Counted from the stretch's first letter, positions 47,324-56,900 are shown. The stretch: DNA of 64,000 nucleotides from Candidatus Desulfopertinax cowenii (GCA_001899445.1 MPOA01000004.1:21170-85169), one strand, 5' to 3'. The notes: generated by a model not told the origin, from the letters alone. A program made the numbers and translations.

Positions 47324-48435
47324 CGGTGGCCGGCGTAACCGAGGATGCGTTCCAGGATCTCCTTGCGCCGGGCCTCGACGGCGGCGAAGTTCATGGCCGG
47401 GATATAGAAACTCTCCAGGTGGTCGTGCGTCTGCTTCGCCTTGGCGATGTGGCTAATCGCCCGGTTAAGGGCGGCGGTGAACCGTTCCTGCGCGCTGGCC
47501 AGTTCGGCCCTGTACCGCGCCAACGCCTCGCGGTTAAGGTGTACGTCGAGATTGTACACCGACACCCGCAGCCCGGGAACGGAGCCGGGCTGGAAGCCGA
47601 TCTCTTCCACGTCTTTCAATACCGCCGCCCCCACCGCCGGGATCACCACCAGGTCCACCCGGTGCGGCTCGAAGGCGCAGTGGAAGACCTCGGTGTCCAA
47701 CCCCCGGGCGTGGGCGGCGCGGGCCACTGCCTCCACCAGCGTGGAACGGCCGCTACCTGGCCGGCCTTTAATCAGGTACATCTGCTTGACGTCCTGCAGC
47801 AAACTACCGATGTAGTGCACCACTCCGTTGGGAGAGATGGCCGAGTAAAACAGGTGCCTGGCTTTCGGATCCACGTGGTACCGTCCGGGCGCCTGGGCGA
47901 GAACGTCCTGAATCAGTTCGGCGGTAAGCTTGTTTACCCGGGTAAAGTTCATGCTTTCCGTCACGTAGCTTTCCATTTCGTTCCGGATCACTTTGGCTTC
48001 GGCGAGGTGGCTGTAAGCGATGGCAAAACGCCGTCCCAACCGCCGGTGGGTAGCCAGGATCTGTTCTTTGTTCGCCCGCAGTTTGGCTTCGTCCCAGTAG
48101 TCCCCGAGGTGGATGATCTCATCCACGGCGCCGGGGGTAACGGGATCCACGATGTGCGGGGTTGTTCCGTCGAGCAGGGCCACCCCGACGGCCGGAACGA
48201 CCAGGCCGTCGAGGGAATTGTTGTCCGACGAGCAATGGTGATGCTCGACGTCAAACCCGCGGGCCAGCATTGCGTCTCCAATCTTGCGCATAAACGTGGA
48301 TTTGCCGACCCCCGGTCCGCCCTTGAGCACGAAGATGCGGGTGGCGTCCGAGGCGATCACGTGGTGGTAATAGGAGTAAAAGCCGATAGAGGTGTTGCCT
48401 CCGGGAAAAACGTGTTTTACTCTGCCTTTGCCCAA
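47272..48435 (-). CDS. Two-P-loop ATPase of unknown function (PRK06851-like)
   Basis: 387 residues from a TTG behind GAGGGGGGA. The protein is an internal duplication. One half has Walker A LKGGPGVGKSTFMR near residue 38 and the other has IKGRPGSGRSTLVE near residue 222. Each is followed by a matching HHCSSDNNSLDGLVVPAVGVALLDG or FHCAFEPHRVDLVVIPAVGAAVLK stretch. I know this pattern as a clostridial family of unknown function. The second P-loop has Arg in place of the usual Lys (GSGRST). It converges on the c-di-GMP gene. Confidence 0.82.
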   Translation of the reverse strand: MGKGRVKHVFPGGNTSIGFYSYYHHVIASDATRIFVLKGGPGVGKSTFMRKIGDAMLARGFDVEHHHCSSDNNSLDGLVVPAVGVALLDGTTPHIVDPVTPGAVDEIIHLGDYWDEAKLRANKEQILATHRRLGRRFAIAYSHLAEAKVIRNEMESYVTESMNFTRVNKLTAELIQDVLAQAPGRYHVDPKARHLFYSAISPNGVVHYIGSLLQDVKQMYLIKGRPGSGRSTLVEAVARAAHARGLDTEVFHCAFEPHRVDLVVIPAVGAAVLKDVEEIGFQPGSVPGLRVSVYNLDVHLNREALARYRAELASAQERFTAALNRAISHIAKAKQTHDHLESFYIPAMNFAAVEARRKEILERILGYAGHRYIEIPPFGGNPMYSDV

Positions 48436-48704
48436 CGAAGTCCCCCCTCAGCAAGGTTTGCCGAACTGCAAAAACAGGCCCTACCGGGTTAAGTTCCTTT
48501 GGGAATTGCGTACTCGTAGCGTAAGCGTTCGGTGGCGTATCAGATGCGTTCTGGAACATTTTATTGAGGGTTGAGCGGATAAGTACTTCTATTTCTTGGA
48601 AAACACAAAGTCTAGTATCATAAAGGCGGGGTAAAAGCCGCCGGGCGTCACCGTTGCCGGGGCAGACTCCTTACAAAACAAAAACACGAAGGGAGAGGAT
48701 AACA

Positions 48705-48899
48705 ATGGAATGTACTGTTGAGGTCAACCGGCAGAAGTGTACTTGCACCTATGAACCTTGCCCGCGGAAAGGAAAATGCTGCGAGTGCCTGGACTACCAC
48801 TGGAAGCGGCGGGAGCTGCCCGGCTGTCTTTTCCCGCCGGAGGTCGAAAGAACCTACGACCGTTCGCTGAGCCGGTTCATCCGGACTCACTCCCGTTAG
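48705..48899 (+). CDS. Small cysteine-rich protein (DUF6485-like)
   Basis: 64 residues from the ATG at 48705, behind GGGAGAGG. Seven cysteines in two groups (CTCTYEPCPRKGKCCECL and a single CLF) suggest metal binding. Such short proteins with a CxCxxxxCPRxGxCCxC pattern are widespread in anaerobic Clostridia as domains of unknown function. It stands alone on the plus strand ahead of the hydrogenase maturation genes. Confidence 0.85.
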   Translation: MECTVEVNRQKCTCTYEPCPRKGKCCECLDYHWKRRELPGCLFPPEVERTYDRSLSRFIRTHSR

Positions 48900-49065
48900 G
48901 GTGGACCCCCCTAACTTTACCCGAAAAAGCACAAAACCGGAAGCATTAGACAAGTCGGGACCGGAGTAGGTATCTAGAGAATAAGCTGTGCGTAAAAGAC
49001 CGTTGGGTGCCGGGCGATAGCCTCTTGCCGACCGCCTGGCCGGTCGTGTACGGGGGGGGGCGAAC

Positions 49066-50541
49066 ATGCTGAGCGTGGAGGAACGCGCCTGGCGCACGCG
49101 GCGTCTGGAGATGATCAAGAGATACGAGGAAACGGAGTCCCGGGCCGATTTCATCCACGAGGCCTGGATCTGGAGAATCCTGAGTGAAAAGGCCAACCCG
49201 GATCGTTCCGAAGTGGTAGAGGTGCTGGCCAAGGCGCGGGAACTGAAGGGCCTGGCGCCGGCGGAGGCGGCCGTATTGCTGAATAACCGGGACCCCGAAC
49301 TCCGGGAGGAGATGTTCGCCTCCGCCCGCCGGATCAAGGAACAAGTGTACGGCAACCGCATCGTGCTTTTCGCGCCCCTTTACGTTTCCAGTCCCTGCGT
49401 GAACAACTGCGCTTACTGCGGTTTCCGGCATACGAACCGGGCGGTTTCCAGGCGGACCTTCTCCCTGGACGAACTGGAGGGGGAAGTCCGGGCGCTGACC
49501 GCCCAGGGGCACAAGCGGGTGATCGCCGTGTACGGCGAGCACCCGGAGAGCGATGCAGATTTTATGTGCCGGTCCATCGAGCGGATCTATGCCGCCGGGA
49601 ACGGGCGGGGGGAAATCCGGCGGGTGAACGTGAACGCCCCGCCGCTGGCTGTGGATGAATACCGGACGCTGAAGGAGGTCGGGATCGGCACGTTCCAGGT
49701 TTTCCAGGAAACCTACCACCACGAGACCTACCGGCGGATGCACCCGGCCAACACGCTTAAGGGGTCCTACCGCTGGCGTCTCTTCGCGCTGCACCGGGCC
49801 CAGGAGGCGGGAATCGACGACGTGGCCATCGGTGCCCTGTTCGGTCTCTACGACTGGCGGTTCGAGGTACTGGGCCTGATCTGTCACGCCTTGGACCTGG
49901 AACGGGAATTCGGGATCGGGCCGCACACCATCTCGTTCCCGCGGGTGGAGCCGGCCCTGAACACGCCATTCACCACCCGTCCGTCCCACCTGGTCAACGA
50001 CGAGGACTTCAAGACGGTGGTGGCCGTGTTGCGGTGCGCGGTGCCGTACACCGGCCTCATTCTCACCTGCCGGGAGCGCCCGGAACTGCGCCGGGAAGTA
50101 CTGGGGCTCGGGGTTTCACAGGCGGATGCCGGCTCCCGGATCGCGGTGGGGGGGTATACGGAAATGGAGCGGGAACAAATTCCGGAACGGCAACAGTTTC
50201 AACTGGCGGACACCCGTTCCCTGGACGGTTTTATTTACGAACTCTGCCGGGACGGGTACATCCCTTCCTTCTGCACTTCCTGTTACCGGGCGGCGCGTAC
50301 CGGCTGCCATTTCATGACCTTCGCCAAGAAGGGGCTGGTCAGGCACTTCTGTATCCCGAACGCGGTCCTCACTTTCCAAGAATACCTCCTGGATTACGCC
50401 ATGCCACGCACCCGCGCAGTGGGGCAACGGATTATCGCCCAATACGTGGCACGGTTCGCAGAACAGCTACCCAAGCGGGTGGGGCGGCTGGAAGAGTTAC
50501 TACAACGGATCAAGTCCGGGGAGCGGGATCTGCGGTTTTAG
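49066..50541 (+). CDS. hydG: [FeFe]-hydrogenase maturase HydG (tyrosine lyase)
   Basis: 491 residues from an ATG after GGGGGGGG. HydG cleaves tyrosine by radical-SAM chemistry and makes the CO and cyanide ligands of the H-cluster. The radical-SAM cluster motif CVNNCAYC is near residue 110. The carboxy-terminal auxiliary cluster ligands CTSCYR and a later Cys in RTGCHF-type context are present near residues 405-420. It is the first of a hydG-hydF-hydE run on the plus strand. No hydrogenase structural gene lies in the window. Confidence 0.96.
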   Translation: MLSVEERAWRTRRLEMIKRYEETESRADFIHEAWIWRILSEKANPDRSEVVEVLAKARELKGLAPAEAAVLLNNRDPELREEMFASARRIKEQVYGNRIVLFAPLYVSSPCVNNCAYCGFRHTNRAVSRRTFSLDELEGEVRALTAQGHKRVIAVYGEHPESDADFMCRSIERIYAAGNGRGEIRRVNVNAPPLAVDEYRTLKEVGIGTFQVFQETYHHETYRRMHPANTLKGSYRWRLFALHRAQEAGIDDVAIGALFGLYDWRFEVLGLICHALDLEREFGIGPHTISFPRVEPALNTPFTTRPSHLVNDEDFKTVVAVLRCAVPYTGLILTCRERPELRREVLGLGVSQADAGSRIAVGGYTEMEREQIPERQQFQLADTRSLDGFIYELCRDGYIPSFCTSCYRAARTGCHFMTFAKKGLVRHFCIPNAVLTFQEYLLDYAMPRTRAVGQRIIAQYVARFAEQLPKRVGRLEELLQRIKSGERDLRF

Positions 50542-50596
50542 AGGGGGTGCAGCCAAACAGCGCCCGGCTTTTTATCATCTGGGGGGAGTGGCAGCA

Positions 50597-51889
50597 GTGG
50601 CGGGACTGAACCAGACGCCGCGCGGGGAGCGGCTGCACATCGCCCTGTTCGGGCGGCGGAACGTCGGCAAGTCGAGCCTGATCAACGCCTTGGCGAACCA
50701 GGAAGTGGCCGTCGTGGCCGAAGTGCCCGGCACCACCACCGACCCGGTGGCCAAGGCCATGGAGCTTTTGCCCCTGGGACCGGTGCTGCTCATTGACACC
50801 GCCGGCCTGGACGACACGGGAGACTTAGGCCGCCTCCGGGTCCGGAAGAGTTTCGAGGTGCTCCAAAGGACCGACCTGGTGTTGTTGGTCGTGGACCCGA
50901 TCCACGGCGTCGGCAGCTACGAACTGGGCGTGTTCGCCCGGGCACAGGCGCACGGCGTTCCGGTGATTGGCGTGGTCAACAAAATCGACCTGCACCCGGA
51001 AGTGGCGGCTTTCGCCTGGTCGGCGGCGCTGCCGGTTGCGTGGACGGCGGTGAGCGCCCGGACCGGCCAGGGCATTGCGCAGCTGAAGCAGGCGATTATC
51101 CGGCACGCTCCCCGGGATTGGACGCTACCCACCATTGTGGGCGACCTGATCGCGCCCGGAGACACGGTGGTCCTGGTGGTTCCCATCGACAAGGCGGCCC
51201 CGAAAGGGAGGCTCATCCTGCCGCAGCAGCAGGTGATCCGAGACGTGCTGGAGCACAACGGGGTGGCTGTAATAGCAAAGGAACGGGAACTCCGCCAGGC
51301 CCTGCGGAGTATGACTGCGCCCCCGAAGCTGGTCGTCACCGACGCCTCCGTCTACCTGCGTGCCGCCACCGACACGCCCCCAGGGGTGTTGTTCACCTCC
51401 TTTTCTATCCTGTTCGCCCGGTACAAGGGGGACCTGGCGACCTTGGCGGCCGGTGTCCGCGCCGTGGACGGCCTGCGGCCGGGAGACCGGGTTCTGGTTG
51501 CGGAAGCCTGTACGCACCACCCCATCGCGGATGACATCGGCCGGGTGAAGATTCCCCGGTGGCTATGCCAGGCGATAGGCGGGGAACTGCGCTTCGACGT
51601 CGCTGCCGGCGGCGGGGCGCTGCCGGAAAACCTCGAGGAATACAAGCTGGTCATCCACTGCGGGGCGTGCATGCTGAACCGGAGGGAGATGCTGTCCCGG
51701 ATGCTGCAGGCCCGGGAAGCCGGAGTGCCGATCGTCAACTACGGCGTGCTACTGGCGCACTTGCACGGGGTTTTGCGGCGTGCTTTGTCTCCCTTTCCGG
51801 GAATCCTGGCGGCGCTGGATACGGACCTGGAAGCGGGCGAAGCCGGCGGGCGGCCGTGGTGTCTCTCCGGCCAGACGTGGCGGGAGTGA
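50597..51889 (+). CDS. hydF: [FeFe]-hydrogenase maturation GTPase HydF
   Basis: 430 residues from the GTG at 50597, about nine bases after GGGGGGAG; a GTG nine bases earlier overlaps that site. HydF is the scaffold on which the H-cluster's two-iron part is assembled. The GTPase motifs are intact (GRRNVGKSS, PGTTTDPV, DTAGLDD, NKID). The cluster ligands at the end are HHPIADD and CGACMLNRREM. It lies between hydG and hydE with small gaps. Confidence 0.96.
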   Translation: MAGLNQTPRGERLHIALFGRRNVGKSSLINALANQEVAVVAEVPGTTTDPVAKAMELLPLGPVLLIDTAGLDDTGDLGRLRVRKSFEVLQRTDLVLLVVDPIHGVGSYELGVFARAQAHGVPVIGVVNKIDLHPEVAAFAWSAALPVAWTAVSARTGQGIAQLKQAIIRHAPRDWTLPTIVGDLIAPGDTVVLVVPIDKAAPKGRLILPQQQVIRDVLEHNGVAVIAKERELRQALRSMTAPPKLVVTDASVYLRAATDTPPGVLFTSFSILFARYKGDLATLAAGVRAVDGLRPGDRVLVAEACTHHPIADDIGRVKIPRWLCQAIGGELRFDVAAGGGALPENLEEYKLVIHCGACMLNRREMLSRMLQAREAGVPIVNYGVLLAHLHGVLRRALSPFPGILAALDTDLEAGEAGGRPWCLSGQTWRE

Positions 51890-51895
51890 CCGCCC

Positions 51896-52930
51896 GTGCG
51901 CCCGGCATTCAGCGCGGCTCTGGCTAAGGCGGTCAAAACCCACCTACTTTCGGGAGCCGAGATTGTTACCCTGCTGCAGGCTGGGGGCCGGGAAGCGGAG
52001 GCCCTGTTCCGCGCGGCGGACGAAGTCCGCGCCCGGCACCTGGGGGACACGGTGCACCTGCGGGCGATCATCGAGTTCTCCAACCACTGTGTCCGTAACT
52101 GCCTCTACTGCGGCCTACGGCGCAACAACCGCCGCCTCCCCCGCTACCAGATGGCACCGGAAGAAATCTTCGTCGCCGCCGCGCGCGCCCGGGCCGAAGG
52201 ATATCGCACCATCGTGCTGCAGTCCGGCGAGGACCCGCGCTATCAGGCGGCCGAACTCGCCGGCCTGGTCCGGCGCCTGAAGACCGAACTGAACGTGACG
52301 GTAACGCTATCCCTGGGCGACCTGCCGCGGGCGTCCTACCGTGAGTTGCGCGCGGCCGGGGCCGGCCGCTATCTCTTGAAGCACGAGACCGCCGACCCCG
52401 TGCTTTTCGCGCGCCTACGGCCGGAAACCCGGCTGCCGGGCCGCCTGGAGAGATTGACTTGGCTGCGGGAGCTGGGCTACCAGGTGGGGGCCGGGAACAT
52501 CGTGGGCCTGCCCGGACAAACGCTGAGGGCCCTGGCGGCAGACGTGCTCCTGCTGAAGCGGTTCGCGGTGGACATGGCCGGCATCGGCCCGTTCATTTCC
52601 CATCCGGACACGCCGCTGGCCGGCTGCGCGTCGGGGTCGCTGGAGTTGACGCTGAAGGTGTTGGCCGTGACCCGCCTGCTACTGCCCCGGACCCACCTAC
52701 CGGCCACTACCGCCGTGGGCGTCCTCCACCCCGAGGGACGAGCGCGTGCCCTGCGTTGCGGCGCCAACGTGATCATGTCCGACCTTACACCGACTCCTTA
52801 TAGGAGATACTACGAGATTTACCCCGGAAGAACCCGCTCCGTGGTTGAAGGCCGCGGTTCTTTTGCCTGGTGGCAGGAAGAACTGGCGCACTTGGGCCGA
52901 AAGGTGGGGAAAGGCCCCGGGCGGCCATGA
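51896..52930 (+). CDS. hydE: [FeFe]-hydrogenase maturase HydE
   Basis: 344 residues from a GTG seven bases after the hydF stop. It is a radical-SAM enzyme that processes the [2Fe] precursor made by HydG. The cluster motif CVRNCLYC is near residue 64, followed by QSGEDPRY, KHETADPVLFARLRP and GLPGQTLR, all typical of HydE. It completes the three-gene maturation set. It converges with the S-layer gene across a hairpin. Confidence 0.95.
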   Translation: MRPAFSAALAKAVKTHLLSGAEIVTLLQAGGREAEALFRAADEVRARHLGDTVHLRAIIEFSNHCVRNCLYCGLRRNNRRLPRYQMAPEEIFVAAARARAEGYRTIVLQSGEDPRYQAAELAGLVRRLKTELNVTVTLSLGDLPRASYRELRAAGAGRYLLKHETADPVLFARLRPETRLPGRLERLTWLRELGYQVGAGNIVGLPGQTLRALAADVLLLKRFAVDMAGIGPFISHPDTPLAGCASGSLELTLKVLAVTRLLLPRTHLPATTAVGVLHPEGRARALRCGANVIMSDLTPTPYRRYYEIYPGRTRSVVEGRGSFAWWQEELAHLGRKVGKGPGRP

Positions 52931-53021
52931 AGACGATTTCTTGAAAACCAGGGCCCGGGGTGGGGCCGGTATGGCGGTGGCAAGGGACGAAGGCGTTGGT
53001 AGTTGAGGCAACGGCAAGAAA

Positions 53022-53051
53022 CAGGGGTGGGGGGACCTTCCCCCACCCCTG
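53022..53051 (-). terminator. Rho-independent terminator of the S-layer/cobalamin-type gene
   Basis: CAGGGGTGGGGG and CCCCCACCCCTG form a perfect 12-bp stem around a short loop. On the minus strand it is followed by TTTCTTG. It lies 34 bases after the stop codon at 53085 and between convergent genes, so it may also stop hydE transcripts. Confidence 0.8.
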
Positions 53052-53084
53052 GCAGTCTCCGTGCTTGGTGAGCGCCGTTCGAGG

Positions 53085-56000
53085 CTACAAATCGGCTAGA
53101 ACCCGGTACAGCACGGCGGCCGCTTCGGCCCGGGTGGTCCGGCCCATGGGCCGAAAGGTGCCGTCCGGATAGCCGCCGAGGAGGCCGGCTTCGGCCGCGG
53201 CCGCCACGCTGTTCCGCGCCCAGTCGGAGACGGCGGCCGCGTCGGTGAACACCAGCTTTCCGGGTTCCCGGCCGTCCAGGTCCAGGACCCGGACCAGCAG
53301 CGCCGCCAGTTCCTGGCGGGTGATGTAGGACTTGGGGCGAAAGGTGCCGTCAGCGAAGCCTTTTACCAACCCCGTGCCCGCCGCGGCGTTCACGGCGCCG
53401 GCGTACCAGGCGCCGGGGGGCACGTCCACGAAGATGGCGTCGGCGGTCTCGTCGAGTTCCAGGCCCCTGACCAGCAGGCAGGTCAATTCCGCCCTGGTTA
53501 CCGGGCGAGCGGGTTCAAAACGGTGCGCGTCAACCCCCCGGATGATACCGGCGCCGGCCAGGATCTCGACGGGGTCGCGTGCCCAGTTGAAAGCGTTCGG
53601 TCCCACGTCGGCGAAAGTTCTCCGGGTTTCCCGACCCAGAACGGTGAACGTGGAAAAGTGCGGCACCTCGGTCACCAGGAGGCCCCGGCCCGGATCAACC
53701 ACTGCCGGCAGGGCGGTCCAGGCTTCCTTTTCGCGGTCGTACCGGGCGAACACCAGGTTTTCCGGTTTTACCGTCGGCGGTACCACCAGCCGTAGGGTCA
53801 GGGTTATCGGGCTGCTGAAGGTGGTCCCGGCCGGCCCGAAGGCATAGAAGGCTGAAACCGGACGGTAGCCGCTGGGCACCGGCGGCACCGCGTCGTCGGC
53901 GCGCAGTTGCCGGATGGTGATCTGCATGTCCCGGTCGAGGGCGTGTGGCGGAATGGCGAGACCAATCCTGGCCGCCGCATCAACTACAAGCGCGCCTTCT
54001 TCCGCTTTGACTTCTCGCGCCAGATCCACCGGGGTTTGGGCAAGTTCCTGCTTCAACTGCCGCCGGTGCTCCCAGGACAAGGGTTCGCCACTTTCCAACA
54101 CCACCACCGCCTGGCCTGTCTCCGCCACCTTCTCCAGGGCAACACCTTCCGGCTGGAGTCCGGGGAGTTCGCCCAGTTCCTGCAAGGCCACTTCTGCTTT
54201 CGCGGCAGGTCTCAGGGCAGCGGGGAATTCCGGCAGGCGAATTTCCTGAAGTTCATCCGCTTGCTGTTCCTGTTGCTGTTGGCTCAGCCGGGTCAACAGC
54301 TCGTTCCAGCCGGGGCCGCCGGAGGTCCAATCCGTGCTGTACCACCAGACGATCCGGTCCCCGTCCTCTACCAGCTTGTCGGCAGCGCCTACACCCGGCA
54401 CCACGTCGTTGACCTGGAACATCCACCCGTCCGTGCCCGCGTTGCACTGCCCGGCGATGCAGGTGATGAAACCCCGCCACTGGTCGGAGGTGCGGTACGG
54501 AATGCCGGTGGCGTCCAGGGCACCGAGGGCGGTGCGCCCCCACTCGTTATCGCTGGCCAGGGGTACATAGGACGGGCCGAACAGGAGTTCGTCGTTTTTG
54601 CCCACTACCGCTACGCCCACCAGGGTAACCAGCGGTTCACCGGGCTCCCCCGTCCCCGGCGGCACAGGATCACCGGGAGTCTCTACAGGCAGGACAATCA
54701 AGGCGTGGAGGGCCTGCGTGGCCGCGAAAACATTCCCGGGAGAAGCGGCATGCGCGAGCAGGTAGTGGACCGGACTGACGGTCTGCCCGCCAACGGTGCG
54801 GCTCCACTCGGCACCGGCAGGATCCTGTCCCAGGTGGACTAGAGTCAGGATAAGGTCCGCCGTGTCGACCAGGGGGTCGTCCCAACCATGGTAATGGCTA
54901 CCGTCGTCGCGCCCCTGGACCCGGAGCCATTCGATTCCGGCTTCTGTTGCCGCCGTAATATCCTGATTGTCGGCGTAACCCGGGAAATGGGTCAGACTCC
55001 GGAGGGCCTGGCAGGTGGACAGGAAGTCTGCATAGTAAGTGTCGCCCCAGGTTTCGCCCCAGGAACCGTCCTCCTGCCCAGTGCCGGTCCATTGCTTGCC
55101 GAGGATGTACTCCAGGGCATACACGGTATTGATGACGGTCAATTTCCCGACCTCGCCCAGGGCGAGGAAAGCCCACATGTCGCTGTAGACGCTGTTTTCG
55201 AAGGAACCCCGGCCTGGATCGGAAAACTTTTGCCTGTTTTTCAGCATGTCCGCCAGCCGGTTCACCCGTTCGGGATCCTTCCAGGCCTGCAGCGCCAGCA
55301 GGCACTGGGCCGCGGTTTTGGTGCGGGAGTCCCTGGCCCATTCCGCTTGTCGCCAGTCAAGCCCCAGGGAGTGGAGGGCCAGGAGCGTCTCGGCGGTGGC
55401 GAAGGCCGGGTCCCAGGGATGGGTGATCCCCGCGGTGTCGGGATGCTGGATGTCCCCGAGGTAAGCCAGGCCCTCGTCCCGGTAGACCGCGGTGGGCACC
55501 GTTTCGTCGGTGAAGTAGCTGAGGGCGGTGAGCACCTGGGCGGTGGTGTCGCTTTCCGGGGCGCCGAAACCGCCCCACCCGGCCCCCGTGGGAGCACCGA
55601 AGACGTTTTTGTGCTCGTGCCGGAACTGGTTGATGTAGGTCCAGGCGTCCGCCTGCCGCACCCCGGCTAGGTATCCGGTCTGACCGAGTACCCGCAGCAC
55701 CAGAAGTTCGGCATAAACGCTCCCGGTTCCGAAAAGCCCTTTTTCGCCGGCATTTTCTTGCTGCAGCGCCAGCAGGCGCTCTGTCAAGGCGTTCACGGCG
55801 GCGTGCGTGGGCGCCACGGCGTAAACGGCGTTTAAGTGTTTGGCCAGGTAAACCGCGTCGGTAACCGAGGTGGCTTCCCGGGCCACCCGGTAAGCACTTT
55901 CTACCACCGATTCTTTCAAGGTGGTATCGTTGTACAGCCAATCGTTGCCGTCCAGGACGATTCCGGCGCCGGCCAGGGCCTCCACGCAGCGGTGGTCAAA

Positions 56001-56537
56001 GCCAAAGGCGTCGGCCGCGTAGCCGTTTTCCCGGTAAGATTCCCGCAGAAAGCCGATCGCCCTGATTATCGCTTCTTCCACTTGGCCGTAAACCGCTTCC
56101 CCGACGGGGATGTCGTTCAGGACCGCGGCCAGCGCCTGCAGCGCCGGGGCCGTCGAGTACTCGTTGGCATACGGCCCGAAACTGCCGTCTGCGTTCTGGG
56201 TAGCCAGGAGATAAGTAACCAGGGTTCGATTGTCACCCAGGAGGTCGGCCAGCGCCTCCACTTCGCTTTTCAGGGAGCGGCCGCCTTTTTTCCATTTCTC
56301 ACCGGCCAAGTTTTCCCCGGCCAGGGTGAGCACATAAGCGGTGTGCGCGTCCAGTTCTTCACCAGCCTGGTATCGCTCGTGAATGAATCCGATCAGTTCC
56401 GCGATCAGTTCGGTTCTGGGATCCTGTTCGTTGGCTTCGGCGGTGGCAAAGGACAGGATCGGCAGAAACAACCCCAGGACAAACGTCAAGAGTACCAGCG
56501 GTGTAATTAGCCGCGGAAACGGTCTTTTCAGATGCAT
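53085..56537 (-). CDS. Secreted S-layer-anchored protein with transcobalamin-like architecture
   Basis: 1150 residues from an ATG eight bases after GGGAGGGG. A signal peptide (about 1-34, LITPLVLLTFVLGLFLPILSFA) leads into about 590 residues of helical-toroid repeats of the prenyltransferase/squalene-cyclase kind (NADGSFGPYAN, GAGWGGFGAPESDTTAQVL, QEDGSWGETWGDTYYADF, GRDDGSHYHGW). Residues about 635-735 match DUF4430 (DGWMFQVNDVVPGVGAADKLVEDGDRI), the fold of the transcobalamin/intrinsic-factor beta domain. A Gln-rich linker, a ZU5-like segment (about 860-970) and three SLH repeats (about 972-1150: TFADVGPNAFNWARDPVEILAGAG and two more) follow. The cobalamin riboswitch upstream points to B12 capture at the cell surface. 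Confidence 0.88.
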   Translation of the reverse strand: MHLKRPFPRLITPLVLLTFVLGLFLPILSFATAEANEQDPRTELIAELIGFIHERYQAGEELDAHTAYVLTLAGENLAGEKWKKGGRSLKSEVEALADLLGDNRTLVTYLLATQNADGSFGPYANEYSTAPALQALAAVLNDIPVGEAVYGQVEEAIIRAIGFLRESYRENGYAADAFGFDHRCVEALAGAGIVLDGNDWLYNDTTLKESVVESAYRVAREATSVTDAVYLAKHLNAVYAVAPTHAAVNALTERLLALQQENAGEKGLFGTGSVYAELLVLRVLGQTGYLAGVRQADAWTYINQFRHEHKNVFGAPTGAGWGGFGAPESDTTAQVLTALSYFTDETVPTAVYRDEGLAYLGDIQHPDTAGITHPWDPAFATAETLLALHSLGLDWRQAEWARDSRTKTAAQCLLALQAWKDPERVNRLADMLKNRQKFSDPGRGSFENSVYSDMWAFLALGEVGKLTVINTVYALEYILGKQWTGTGQEDGSWGETWGDTYYADFLSTCQALRSLTHFPGYADNQDITAATEAGIEWLRVQGRDDGSHYHGWDDPLVDTADLILTLVHLGQDPAGAEWSRTVGGQTVSPVHYLLAHAASPGNVFAATQALHALIVLPVETPGDPVPPGTGEPGEPLVTLVGVAVVGKNDELLFGPSYVPLASDNEWGRTALGALDATGIPYRTSDQWRGFITCIAGQCNAGTDGWMFQVNDVVPGVGAADKLVEDGDRIVWWYSTDWTSGGPGWNELLTRLSQQQQEQQADELQEIRLPEFPAALRPAAKAEVALQELGELPGLQPEGVALEKVAETGQAVVVLESGEPLSWEHRRQLKQELAQTPVDLAREVKAEEGALVVDAAARIGLAIPPHALDRDMQITIRQLRADDAVPPVPSGYRPVSAFYAFGPAGTTFSSPITLTLRLVVPPTVKPENLVFARYDREKEAWTALPAVVDPGRGLLVTEVPHFSTFTVLGRETRRTFADVGPNAFNWARDPVEILAGAGIIRGVDAHRFEPARPVTRAELTCLLVRGLELDETADAIFVDVPPGAWYAGAVNAAAGTGLVKGFADGTFRPKSYITRQELAALLVRVLDLDGREPGKLVFTDAAAVSDWARNSVAAAAEAGLLGGYPDGTFRPMGRTTRAEAAAVLYRVLADL

Positions 56538-56620
56538 CAGAACAACCCCTCCCTTTCAGTTTTCATCCAGCCGGGCGCCAGCCGGCGGACTAGGGTACAT
56601 TTCGCGCGGGAAACAAGCGA

Positions 56621-56644
56621 CCCCGTCCTCGACGGAGAACGGGG
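56621..56644 (-). terminator. Terminator hairpin of the riboswitch expression platform
   Basis: Minus strand CCCCGTTCTC and GAGGACGGGG pair over ten positions around CGTC, followed by TCGCTTGTTT. It lies between the riboswitch and the gene start, where a ligand-controlled terminator would be expected. The T-tract is weak, so control of translation instead cannot be excluded. Confidence 0.6.
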
Positions 56645-56711
56645 CCACACGTTTAGCCATCCGGCATAACGGCATGGAGCATTACGCCTGCACCCCCCCT
56701 CGGAGGTCATC

Positions 56712-56894
56712 GTGCGTGGCGCGCGGGCAGGTCTCCTGACTCATGGCTCATCGCAGACTTCCGCCTTCCCAGGCCGGAGGCCCAGTGGCATCTGGAAGTG
56801 CTCGCCATTCACAGTGGCGGGGCCGTCCGGGATTTGCACCCGGTTCCCTTTTCACCCTTTGGAACAAGGGCACCCACACGCGAAAGATTTGGGT
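56712..56894 (-). promoter_or_regulatory. Cobalamin riboswitch
   Basis: The minus strand shows the conserved core in order: GGGTGCCC, GGGAACCGGGTGCAAATCCCGG, GCCCCGCCACTGTGA, a variable arm, and GAGCCATGAGTCAGGAGACCTGCC, the B12-box region. Transcription probably starts near 56894 from the promoter at 56901-56929. A terminator-like hairpin and then the S-layer gene follow. By family knowledge, adenosylcobalamin (or a related form) binding turns expression down. Confidence 0.93.
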
Positions 56895-56900
56895 TGTAAT

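Noticed and set aside
49066..50541. Calling the first maturase ThiH
   Set aside because: It is longer than ThiH, has the additional carboxy-terminal cysteine ligands, and sits with hydF and hydE, so HydG is the better call.
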